Source: Pseudoflavonifractor sp. AF19-9AC (GTDB taxonomy: Bacteria > Bacillota > Clostridia > Oscillospirales > Oscillospiraceae). From it: a stretch of DNA of 29,306 nt. The notes under the pieces were generated by a model that did no database searches, was not told the DNA's origin, and saw nothing but the letters and a program-made list of their open reading frames with translations. The stretch spans positions 152,795 through 182,100 of the forward strand of contig NZ_QUGI01000001.1 of assembly GCF_003478995.1 (NCBI RefSeq), given 5' to 3'. Both the position numbers and the translations under genes were made by a program. This document shows, piece after piece, positions 24,099 through 29,306 of the stretch (position 1 is its first letter; every line of letters begins with the position of its first letter).

Positions 24099-24947
24099 TC
24101 ATCCATTGACAGATCCGCCGCAGAATTCACAGCAGCCTCTGGAGTCCGGTGTGGTGGTTGCGCCGCAGAACGGGCAGGTCACCGCCGCTTTGGGAGCTGC
24201 GGCTGCGGCCGCCTCCTCCCGCGCCTGCTGTCGGACCTGGAGCAGCGCATCCCGGATCTCCATGCCCATCTCCTCATATTGCCGGTACTCTACACTGGCG
24301 CGCACTTCCTCTGCGTTGGAGGTGAGAGAGCCGCCCCGCATACCGCCGAAACCTCCGCGCATCCCACCGCGGGGCCTGCGCATGGCGTCCGGTCCATCCA
24401 GCAGCGTTTCCTCGTCGTTGTCCACAGCGCTGCTGTTCAACTGGAAACGGATCTCGTTGAAATAGGGGTTGTTCACATTGATGACGATGTAGAAATTATA
24501 GGAATAGGCATACCGCCTGGGGTTGAAGCTCTTCCGCTCCCCGTCCTTATCCTCGTATTCGATTTCCGTCTTGCTCTCGTCGATATCCAGCTTGCAGCCG
24601 GTCACATCAGAGAAAGACAGCACATCCGGATTGGCCTCCTCCCAATTTCTGGCGGAGGTGACCATAAACAGGCCGGCGTCTTCGTCCAGCAGCACTTTGG
24701 TGCGCTCGCCCAGGGTCCGGGTGGTACGGAATGCGGAAACTTTCGCCTGATTTGCCTCCCGATAGGCCAGCTGCTCCTGAATCTCTGCCACTGTGCTTTG
24801 GCGGCGGTCGCTGAACCAGGGAGAGAGCTTAGCGGCGCAGCTTTTGCAGAGGTTTCCGTCCTCCAGCTTGCGGTTGCCAAGCAGTCCGATCTCGCCGCCG
24901 CAGACGGAACACTCCTTCTTTTCAAATAACTTTCCAAACAGTCCCAT
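24099..24947 (-). CDS. DUF4428 protein with C-terminal zinc ribbon
   Basis: 282 aa, soluble. The N-terminal zinc-binding DUF4428 module is seen as C13, C16, C34 and C37 in the context CSVCGGEIGLLGNRKLEDG. The middle part (about residues 65-175, with TRTLGERTKVLLDEDAGLF and SYNFYIVINVNNPYFNEI) is likely a PH-like or membrane-proximal beta domain of the kind that often follows DUF4428. A Gly/Arg/Met linker, an Ala/Glu coiled segment and a second ribbon (CPFCGATTTPDSRGCCEFCG) complete the protein. The two-ribbon design parallels the SPFH protein of the same operon. Exact function is unknown. Confidence 0.83.
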   Translation of the reverse strand: MGLFGKLFEKKECSVCGGEIGLLGNRKLEDGNLCKSCAAKLSPWFSDRRQSTVAEIQEQLAYREANQAKVSAFRTTRTLGERTKVLLDEDAGLFMVTSARNWEEANPDVLSFSDVTGCKLDIDESKTEIEYEDKDGERKSFNPRRYAYSYNFYIVINVNNPYFNEIRFQLNSSAVDNDEETLLDGPDAMRRPRGGMRGGFGGMRGGSLTSNAEEVRASVEYRQYEEMGMEIRDALLQVRQQAREEAAAAAAPKAAVTCPFCGATTTPDSRGCCEFCGGSVNG

Positions 24948-24972
24948 ATCCCTCGTTCCTTTCTAAATCTGA

Positions 24973-25380
24973 TTAAACGCCAATGGCGTTCTTCATCTGC
25001 ATGGCGCCATAGATATACAGCCCCGGCAGCAGCAGATTGAGAACCAGGCTGGTAATGCTGAATTTTCCTCCGCCAACGATACCGATGATGATAGAGATGA
25101 TTGCTAAGACCGCGATGACAATGCCCCATTTGATGCAGGAAGCCGCCTTCTGGGGATCGCTGCAGGCGCCGATGCCCTTAATGCCCGCAATGAACTGAAT
25201 AATAGAGGCTACCGTTACAAGGCCGGAACTGACATAGAGCAGTCCGAAGCCCTCCGTGCTTCCCGAAAGCGCCGCCAGAGCACTGATGCCGAGAATGGCC
25301 AGCACACCTGCGATTACAGCAATCACGCCGCCGATGATCATGAGGATGGATGTCACCTTCAAAAGCTTCTGACCTTTCAT
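24973..25380 (-). CDS. Small four-helix membrane protein
   Basis: 135 aa. Four hydrophobic stretches are visible at about residues 8-36, 44-68, 80-103 and 108-128, with almost no extramembrane loops. I do not recognise the family. I chose the ATG at 25380 with AGGAGG 8 nt upstream; a frame extending 20 codons further has no site. It lies between the one-TM protein and the DUF4428 protein and is the most hydrophobic member of the operon. It may serve as a membrane platform for the soluble zinc-ribbon proteins, which is inference from context only. Confidence 0.78.
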   Translation of the reverse strand: MKGQKLLKVTSILMIIGGVIAVIAGVLAILGISALAALSGSTEGFGLLYVSSGLVTVASIIQFIAGIKGIGACSDPQKAASCIKWGIVIAVLAIISIIIGIVGGGKFSITSLVLNLLLPGLYIYGAMQMKNAIGV

Positions 25381-25448
25381 TTGTAATACCTCCTGTTTTA
25401 TGTTTTTATAAATGGATTTACATGTTATGGATGGTCCCATGCGATACG

Positions 25449-26030
25449 TTATAACGGAGGGATCTCCCGCCCGATGGGGTCGGCCAGCTCTTTCAGCAGA
25501 GCTACCAGAGTCGAAATGCGTTTATCGTTAGGAGAGGAGTACTTTATCCTCTGCTCACCCTCTTCCGTGTCCCAGATGAGAGTAATGCTGGAGGAGCTGC
25601 TTTCGTCCTTCGCGCCGCCCAACCAGCGTCCCAGGCTGCTCCACAGGTCTATCCTTGGCTCCGGCTTCGGCTTCATCAGCGGGTAAATCTCCAAGACGAC
25701 CTGCTCCACATCGGCCCACTGCTCGGCAGAGATGGGGACATTCTCTTTTTCGAATGGATCATGCCAGCCCACGCCTTTTGGAGGCTCCTCCGGGTAATAG
25801 AAGGTCTCCACGATGGCATCTGGGGAAAGCCAGATAAAGAAGTCGTTTCGGACTGTCATACCGCCGAAAACGCTGTACATGACACCGGTTAATACGCCGG
25901 GCGGTGCGGCAGGTTCCGTACCCAGCAGTGAATTGCCCTCTCGCTGCTTGAGGTAGAGGGCTCCTGTCAGCAGCAGGATCAGGGCCAGGGCTGCGGTGCA
26001 AAGCATTGCGGCTTTTTGGCCTTGTTTCAT
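25449..26030 (-). CDS. Single-TM anchored protein of unknown family
   Basis: 193 aa. One N-terminal hydrophobic segment (about residues 8-27) follows a short basic start, so it is an uncleaved anchor or signal peptide. The rest is likely extracytoplasmic, with WHDPFEKENVPISAEQWADVEQ, then a Ser-rich turn and a beta strand ITLIWDTEEGEQRIKY. No known domain is recognised. The start overlaps the SPFH gene stop in ATGA (26027-26030), which indicates translational coupling to that gene. It is the second gene of the operon. Confidence 0.78.
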   Translation of the reverse strand: MKQGQKAAMLCTAALALILLLTGALYLKQREGNSLLGTEPAAPPGVLTGVMYSVFGGMTVRNDFFIWLSPDAIVETFYYPEEPPKGVGWHDPFEKENVPISAEQWADVEQVVLEIYPLMKPKPEPRIDLWSSLGRWLGGAKDESSSSSITLIWDTEEGEQRIKYSSPNDKRISTLVALLKELADPIGREIPPL

Positions 26031-27367
26031 CCCTGTACGTCGCCGTCATCAAAGGGGTCGCCGCACTCGGGGCAGAACTTAGGGGGATGGGCGGGGTCGT
26101 CAGGCTCCCAGCCGCACTTGTCACACTTATACTGGGGAACACCTGCGGGCTTGGGTTTGCCGCACTCGGCGCAGAACTTACCCTTGTTTACCGTGCCGCA
26201 GGAGCAGGTCCAGCCGTCTGCGGCAGGCTTGGGCTTGCCGCACTCGGGACAGAATTTTCCGGTGGCGGTGGCCCCGCAGGAGCAGACCCAGCCGCTGGGG
26301 GCGGGAGGTGCGGGGGCGGGCGCCGGGGGAGGAGGGGGAGCGGGTTGTGCCTGCTGCTGGGCACCCATCTGATAGAGGTTCTGGGCGTTCATGCCTCCCA
26401 TCTGTCCGGCCATTCCCATGCCCATAAAGGCCATGGCGGGACCGGCATTGGGATTACTTGCCGCAGACTGCATGGCGCTGGCCTGGGCGCCCACCAGATG
26501 GGCCGCCGCCCGGCTGGGATCCATAAAGGCCGCATTGCGCTGCATTTCCTTGATCATCTGCTCGTCTTCCTCGTTGGCCTTGACGCTGGAGACGCCGAAG
26601 GAGACGATCTCGATGCCGCGCAGGTCACGCCAGCGGGAGGAGAGCTGCTCGTTGAGAGCTTCTGCCAGCTCCAGTGTGTGTCCGGGGAGGGAGGAGTAGC
26701 GGATCCCCATGTCCGAAATTTTGGCAAAGGCGGGCTGGAGAGCGGTCAGGAGTTCCGTTTTCATCTGCCCGGCGATCTGCTCGGTCTTGAAGTCCTCGGT
26801 GACGTTGCCGCAGACGTTTTTGTAAAACAGCATGGGGTTTGTCAGGCGGACACTGTACTCGCCGAAGCAGCGGATGCCGATGTCCATATCGATAGCCGCC
26901 CGCTGGTCCACCACCCGGAAGGGGACAGGGCTGGGGGTGCCGTACTTGTTGCCGGTGAGCTCCTTGGTGTTGAAGTAGTAGATCCGCTGATCCTTGGGGG
27001 CCTCGCCGCCGAAGGTGAAGCGCTTGCCGATGTTCTGGAACACGCTCTTGATGGATTCTCCCAGATCGCCGGTAAAGAGGCTGGGTTCTGTGGAAGTGTC
27101 GTAGGTGTACTCGCCCGGCTCGGCACACATATCCACAATTTGGCCCTGCTCCACGATGAGCATGCACTGGCCGTTTGCCACCGCGATGACAGAGCCATTG
27201 GTGATGATATTTTCATCCCCCTTGGTGTTGCTGGAGCGGCCCGTGACCTTCTTTTTTCCCTTGACGGCCAGCACATCCGCGGGGAGGGCTTCGCAGTAGA
27301 AAAACTCCTTCCACTGGTCGGCCATCACACCGCCGGCGGCTCCAAATGCAGCTTTAATTAGTCCCAT
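26027..27367 (-). CDS. SPFH-domain protein with three C-terminal zinc ribbons (YdjI-like)
   Basis: 446 aa. The N-terminal two thirds (about residues 20-300) match the SPFH/virion-core-like family of B. subtilis YdjI: DQWKEFFYCEALPADVLAVKG, EQGQIVDMCAEPGEYTYD, YYFNTKE, YSVRLTNP and GIEIVSFGVSSVKAN. A Met/Gly/Ala region and a Pro-Ala linker of about 25 residues lead to three ribbons: WVCSCG with FCPECGKPKP, WTCSCG with FCAECGKPKP, and YKCDKCG with FCPECGDPF. The first two are near duplicates. B. subtilis YdjI is known to work with PspA at the membrane. Here it is the first gene of the operon, with a leader of about 180 nt below an operator-like box. Confidence 0.92.
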   Translation of the reverse strand: MGLIKAAFGAAGGVMADQWKEFFYCEALPADVLAVKGKKKVTGRSSNTKGDENIITNGSVIAVANGQCMLIVEQGQIVDMCAEPGEYTYDTSTEPSLFTGDLGESIKSVFQNIGKRFTFGGEAPKDQRIYYFNTKELTGNKYGTPSPVPFRVVDQRAAIDMDIGIRCFGEYSVRLTNPMLFYKNVCGNVTEDFKTEQIAGQMKTELLTALQPAFAKISDMGIRYSSLPGHTLELAEALNEQLSSRWRDLRGIEIVSFGVSSVKANEEDEQMIKEMQRNAAFMDPSRAAAHLVGAQASAMQSAASNPNAGPAMAFMGMGMAGQMGGMNAQNLYQMGAQQQAQPAPPPPPAPAPAPPAPSGWVCSCGATATGKFCPECGKPKPAADGWTCSCGTVNKGKFCAECGKPKPAGVPQYKCDKCGWEPDDPAHPPKFCPECGDPFDDGDVQG

Positions 27368-27479
27368 AGTGCATAATCTCCTCTCTGTTTTTATTTGGTT
27401 GAGGTGTCAGGAACATCCACCCGCTTGCGAGATACTCGTCTGTATGGGGGCTGGGTCAGAGATACCGGACCTACTCCCT

Positions 27480-27516
27480 GGTGCGTTTGATATGCAGGCA
27501 CAGACTCAAACGCACC
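27480..27516 (-). other. Leader hairpin of the SPFH operon
   Basis: GGTGCGTTTGA (27480-27490) is perfectly complementary to TCAAACGCACC (27506-27516), giving an 11-bp stem with a 15-nt loop. It lies in the roughly 180-nt leader between the putative transcription start (near 27545) and the SPFH start codon. No T-run follows on the minus strand, so it is not an intrinsic terminator. A protein-binding or stability role is possible. Confidence 0.55.
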
Positions 27517-27551
27517 TTCGGGGCGGTTAGAGACTTCTCTGCTATGGTTTT

Positions 27552-27596
27552 ATTTTACTTGGCTTTGTTGGTTTGCACCCTACCCGCAGCGGGTAG
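27552..27596 (-). promoter_or_regulatory. Operator box plus -10 of the 12-gene operon
   Basis: The palindrome CTACCCGCAGCGGGTAG (27580-27596, 8-1-8 symmetry) is separated by exactly 22 bp from a minus-strand -10, TAAAAT (27552-27557). The hexamer 17 bp above the -10 is GGGTGC, so no -35 is recognisable and an activator would be needed. The box centre would be at about -43, a typical activator position. An identical box at the same distance precedes receiver-like A. Confidence 0.72.
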
Positions 27597-27616
27597 TTTT
27601 TGGATAAAAAGCAAAA

Positions 27617-27644
27617 AAGCGGAGCGGTATTTACCGCTCCGCTT
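27617..27644 (-). terminator. Intrinsic terminator after the secreted peptide gene
   Basis: AAGCGGAGCGGTA (27617-27629) pairs perfectly with 27632-27644. On the minus strand the stem is followed by TTTTTTGCTTTTT. It separates the frameshifted secreted peptide gene from the SPFH operon promoter. Confidence 0.88.
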
Positions 27645-27673
27645 GCTGTATATACCGAAATTTTTGTGAAAGC

Positions 27674-27866
27674 TTACTGTTTCTCAAAGGTCACGATCAC
27701 TTCCTCCATATCAATGACGATGGTCTTTCCATCATAGATGCAGGCCATACGTTCCGCCGCTGGTGATCTCGGGAGCCTCGGCGGCGCTGGCCGTCACGCC
27801 CAGAGCGGGCACCAGTGAGAATATCATGGCCAGGGTCAGCAGCAGACTGGTGATCCGTTTTCTCAT
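27674..27866 (-). pseudogene. Small secreted peptide gene with frameshift
   Basis: A good ribosome site (GGAGGAG) precedes the ATG at 27866. The first frame encodes a clear signal peptide (MRKRITSLLLTLAMIFSLVP, cleavage near ASAAE) and stops after about 44 codons, at CTA TGA. The +1-shifted frame continues with IYDGKTIVIDMEEVIVTFEK and stops at 27674, right before a strong terminator. The total of 193 bp is one base more than 64 codons, so removing one base near 27740-27756 would give a 63-residue secreted protein. It may be a real mutation, a sequencing error in the assembly, or programmed slippage. The family is not recognised. Confidence 0.65.
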
Positions 27867-27943
27867 GTCTTTTCTCCTCCTTTTCCAAAGTATCGTTGTT
27901 TCCGTCCACGAACCGTGTTTCAGGCTGTGTCAGAAAAGGGGAC

Positions 27944-27988
27944 CCACGCCTATTTCATAGGCGTGGAAATGGGGGTGCCCCCATTTCC
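27944..27988 (-). other. Two abutting perfect hairpins after receiver-like A
   Basis: CCACGCCTAT (27944-27953) pairs with 27957-27966, and GGAAATGGGGG (27965-27975) pairs with 27978-27988. The two stems share two bases. They lie 20 bp after the stop of receiver-like A on the minus strand and are followed, after GTCCCC, by TTTT. They are probably a tandem terminator or an mRNA-stabilising 3' structure. Confidence 0.55.
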
Positions 27989-28007
27989 AAAGGATTTCTG
28001 TCCGCCG

Positions 28008-28385
28008 CTAAAGAGACTGCAGGCTGGCGGCCAGATAATCCAGGGACACATCATAAAATACAAAATCATCGATCTCCCCCTTCCGCTTGGCCTCGATGGC
28101 CCGGTGGACCGCCTCCGTCTGCCCCTCCGGGCACATGAGCATGAGGCGGCAGTGGGGCGTGACCTCCCGTAGCCATGCGCACAGGGCCAGACAATAGCCG
28201 ATGTCCTGGGCGCCGTCCTCGGCCACCTCCAGCAGCGCCCCGGTGGCCAGGTGGGAGCGGATGGCCACATCTGCGTTGGCATAGTCCGGCTCGTAGCACA
28301 GCTGGAGGCCGGGGTCGTCCCGTGCCTTGGCCATCAGGCCCTGGGCCAGCGACGCCCGGCGCATGATGAGCACTACGGTTTTCAG
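28008..28385 (-). CDS. Stand-alone receiver-like protein A
   Basis: 125 aa if translation starts at CTG 28385. That codon has GGGAGG 8 nt upstream, and the resulting protein has the same length and the same MKTV start as protein B at 14731-15108. No ATG or usable GTG fits. The C-terminus DDFVFYDVSLDYLAASLQSL aligns with the last helix of the receiver domain in the neighbouring LuxR regulator, but the invariant Lys is Asp. The expected phosphoacceptor strand reads ALLEVAED, with Glu in place of Asp, and the beta-1 acidic pair is absent. It is therefore probably a phosphorylation-independent pseudo-receiver. It has its own operator-like box and -10 just upstream. Function unknown; a partner or antagonist of the two-component system is inferred. 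Confidence 0.68.
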   Translation of the reverse strand: MKTVVLIMRRASLAQGLMAKARDDPGLQLCYEPDYANADVAIRSHLATGALLEVAEDGAQDIGYCLALCAWLREVTPHCRLMLMCPEGQTEAVHRAIEAKRKGEIDDFVFYDVSLDYLAASLQSL

Positions 28386-28421
28386 CGTCCCCACCTCCCT
28401 GCATATCAGATATCTTGATTT

Positions 28422-28466
28422 ATTGTAGCGCTCTTTTGCGCCCGGCGCCCTACCCGCAGCGGGTAG
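28422..28466 (-). promoter_or_regulatory. Operator box plus -10 of receiver-like A
   Basis: CTACCCGCAGCGGGTAG (28450-28466) stands exactly 22 bp from TACAAT (28422-28427 read on the minus strand). The hexamer at -35 spacing is GGGCGC, not a consensus. The start codon is about 30 nt below the expected transcription start. Box and spacing are identical to the promoter at 27552-27596. Confidence 0.75.
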
Positions 28467-28485
28467 TCTTTTGCACCAAAGAAAA

Positions 28486-28512
28486 AATCCACCGGCGCGG
28501 GGCCGGTGGATT
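28486..28512 (-). terminator. Intrinsic terminator of the response regulator gene
   Basis: AATCCACCGGC (28486-28496) pairs perfectly with 28502-28512 around a 5-nt loop. On the minus strand it is followed by TTTTTTCTTT. It lies 17 bp after the regulator stop codon and isolates it from the receiver-like A promoter. Confidence 0.9.
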
Positions 28513-28528
28513 GCAGGAGCATATTCTC

Positions 28529-29146
28529 TTAATACAGGGGGTTGATCCAGCCGTTGGAAATCATGTAAAAGGCCAGATCCACCGCCTTGGAAAAGCCGGT
28601 CTTGCCCAGCATGTTCATCTTGTGATATTTCACGGTGTTCTCGCTGATGAACAGCTCCCGGGCGATCTCTTTTGTGGTCATGTGCTTGCACATCAGTCGG
28701 AGCACCTCCATCTCACGGTCGGTGAGGGGGGCCTCCCCCTGGGGCAGGGGGATGGTCTTGGGCTCCGGGAAGCGGCTGTCTCCCGCCATCACTGCCCGGG
28801 CCACCTCCAGGAAATCGTTCAGGCTCCGGCTTTTGTAGATAAAGCCGTTGGCCCCGGCGGCCTTGGCCCTGGGGATGTAGGTGATCTCATCAAAGGCGGT
28901 CATAACGATGATTTTGATCCCCTCGCCGGCCTTGCGGATGTCCTCCACCGCCTTCAGCCCGGAGGCGCCCCCCTCGGTACAGACGTCCATCAGAACCAGA
29001 TCGGGGTGCAGGTGGCGGCAGAAATCCAGGGCGTAGTCGGCGTTTGGCACCTCTCCCACCACGGAGAAATCCCCTGACGCAGTCAGTGCCGCCGCCAGTG
29101 ATTCCCGCATGGATGCGTGGTCCTCCACGATCAGCACTTTGGTCAT
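28529..29146 (-). CDS. LuxR/NarL-family response regulator
   Basis: 205 aa. The receiver domain (about residues 1-120) has the acidic VEDH start, the phosphoacceptor Asp in LVLMDV, the Thr in VMTAF and the Lys in FIYKS, all intact. A linker leads to a LuxR-type helix-turn-helix (LTDREMEVLRLMCKHMTTKEIARELFISENTVKYH, split here as LTDREMEVLRLM and TKEIARELFISENTVKYH). It should bind DNA as a dimer after phosphorylation by the kinase encoded just upstream, with which it overlaps by ATGA. Such regulators bind short palindromes. The two CTACCCGCAGCGGGTAG boxes downstream are the obvious candidates, though binding is inferred. A terminator follows its stop. Confidence 0.93.
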   Translation of the reverse strand: MTKVLIVEDHASMRESLAAALTASGDFSVVGEVPNADYALDFCRHLHPDLVLMDVCTEGGASGLKAVEDIRKAGEGIKIIVMTAFDEITYIPRAKAAGANGFIYKSRSLNDFLEVARAVMAGDSRFPEPKTIPLPQGEAPLTDREMEVLRLMCKHMTTKEIARELFISENTVKYHKMNMLGKTGFSKAVDLAFYMISNGWINPLY

Positions 29147-29306
29147 GTTCGCTCAGCCTCCATTGGAACAGATAGTTCAATGCGGAACCGGGGGGAAGTG
29201 TAGAGCTCCATGCTGCCGCCCAGCCGGGCCATGCGGCGGCGCATCCCGCCGATGCCGCCCCCCTCACGGACTGGACCGGCGGGGGGGGTGCCGTTGTCGG
29301 GGACCG
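29143..29306 (-). CDS. Histidine kinase, C-terminal end (cut by window edge)
   Basis: Only the last 53 codons are in the window. They read as the end of a HATPase_c domain: DNGTPP, then REGGGIGGMRRRMARLGGS, corresponding to the G boxes of NarX/DesK-type kinases, then a final strand RFRIELSVPM. The stop overlaps the regulator start as ATGA, the usual coupling in such pairs. The sensor and dimerisation domains lie beyond the right edge, so the signal sensed cannot be read here. Confidence 0.88.
   Translation of the reverse strand, partial: VPDNGTPPAGPVREGGGIGGMRRRMARLGGSMELYTSPRFRIELSVPMEAERT

Noticed and set aside
26006..27361. Plus-strand open frame of 451 codons antisense to the SPFH gene
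   Set aside because: Shadow of the SPFH gene, with no domain pattern and no ribosome site.
27429..27460. GAGATAC direct repeats in the SPFH leader
   Set aside because: Seven bases repeated twice within 30 bp is too short to be distinguished from chance.
1..29306. CRISPR arrays, tRNA, rRNA and known riboswitches
   Set aside because: No regularly spaced repeats, no cloverleaf or rRNA landmarks and no riboswitch core motif were recognised by eye.

Overview
The window looks like a chromosome segment of a GC-rich gut Clostridia member, probably Oscillospiraceae (Flavonifractor, Pseudoflavonifractor or Lawsonibacter type). The grounds are the mltG/U32-protease cluster, strong AGGAGG ribosome binding sites, many LxAC lipoprotein signals, and families common in that group such as DUF6935 and the tiny Cys/Gly-rich membrane peptide. 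No rRNA, tRNA or CRISPR array was seen. The genus is an inference.

Region 1 (1-6619) is housekeeping DNA, mostly on the minus strand. One operon runs wecG/tagA-type glycosyltransferase, thymidylate kinase, DJ-1/PfpI protein, 5-formyl-THF cyclo-ligase. A second runs mltG, U32 hydroxylation protein, Zn metallopeptidase, gluQ. A plus-strand gene for a 57-residue Cys-rich membrane peptide lies between them.

Region 2 (about 6.75-14.6 kb) is a lower-GC insertion. A large serine recombinase (minus) and a 571-residue unknown protein (plus) diverge from back-to-back promoters. A 60-residue small protein follows, then an overlapping pair of genes for a RecQ-like helicase and a likely rolling-circle replication initiator. 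About 1 kb of apparently decayed mobile DNA with inverted repeats comes next. No relaxase, conjugation or phage structural genes were seen, and the attachment sites could not be identified.

Region 3 (14.6-29.3 kb) is the most striking part. Read on the minus strand it contains a histidine kinase (C-terminal end only), a LuxR-type response regulator, a small receiver-like protein A, a frameshifted secreted peptide, and then a tightly packed run of 12 genes ending in receiver-like protein B and a terminator. The 12 genes encode an SPFH protein with three zinc ribbons, a one-TM protein, a four-TM protein, a DUF4428/zinc-ribbon protein, a TIGR00266/AIM24 protein, four lipoproteins, a TFIIB-type zinc-ribbon membrane protein (YdjG-like), a double-TPM membrane protein (YdjH-like) and a DUF6935 protein. 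This resembles an expanded YdjG-YdjH-YdjI module of the B. subtilis phage-shock locus, but with no PspA in the window.

Two perfect copies of the 17-bp palindrome CTACCCGCAGCGGGTAG stand exactly 22 bp upstream of a -10 hexamer. One is ahead of receiver-like A and the other ahead of the 12-gene operon, and neither promoter has a recognisable -35. The simplest reading is that the adjacent LuxR-type regulator activates both promoters, making region 3 a self-contained two-component envelope-stress regulon. That reading is inference; the boxes, spacing and gene order are seen directly.
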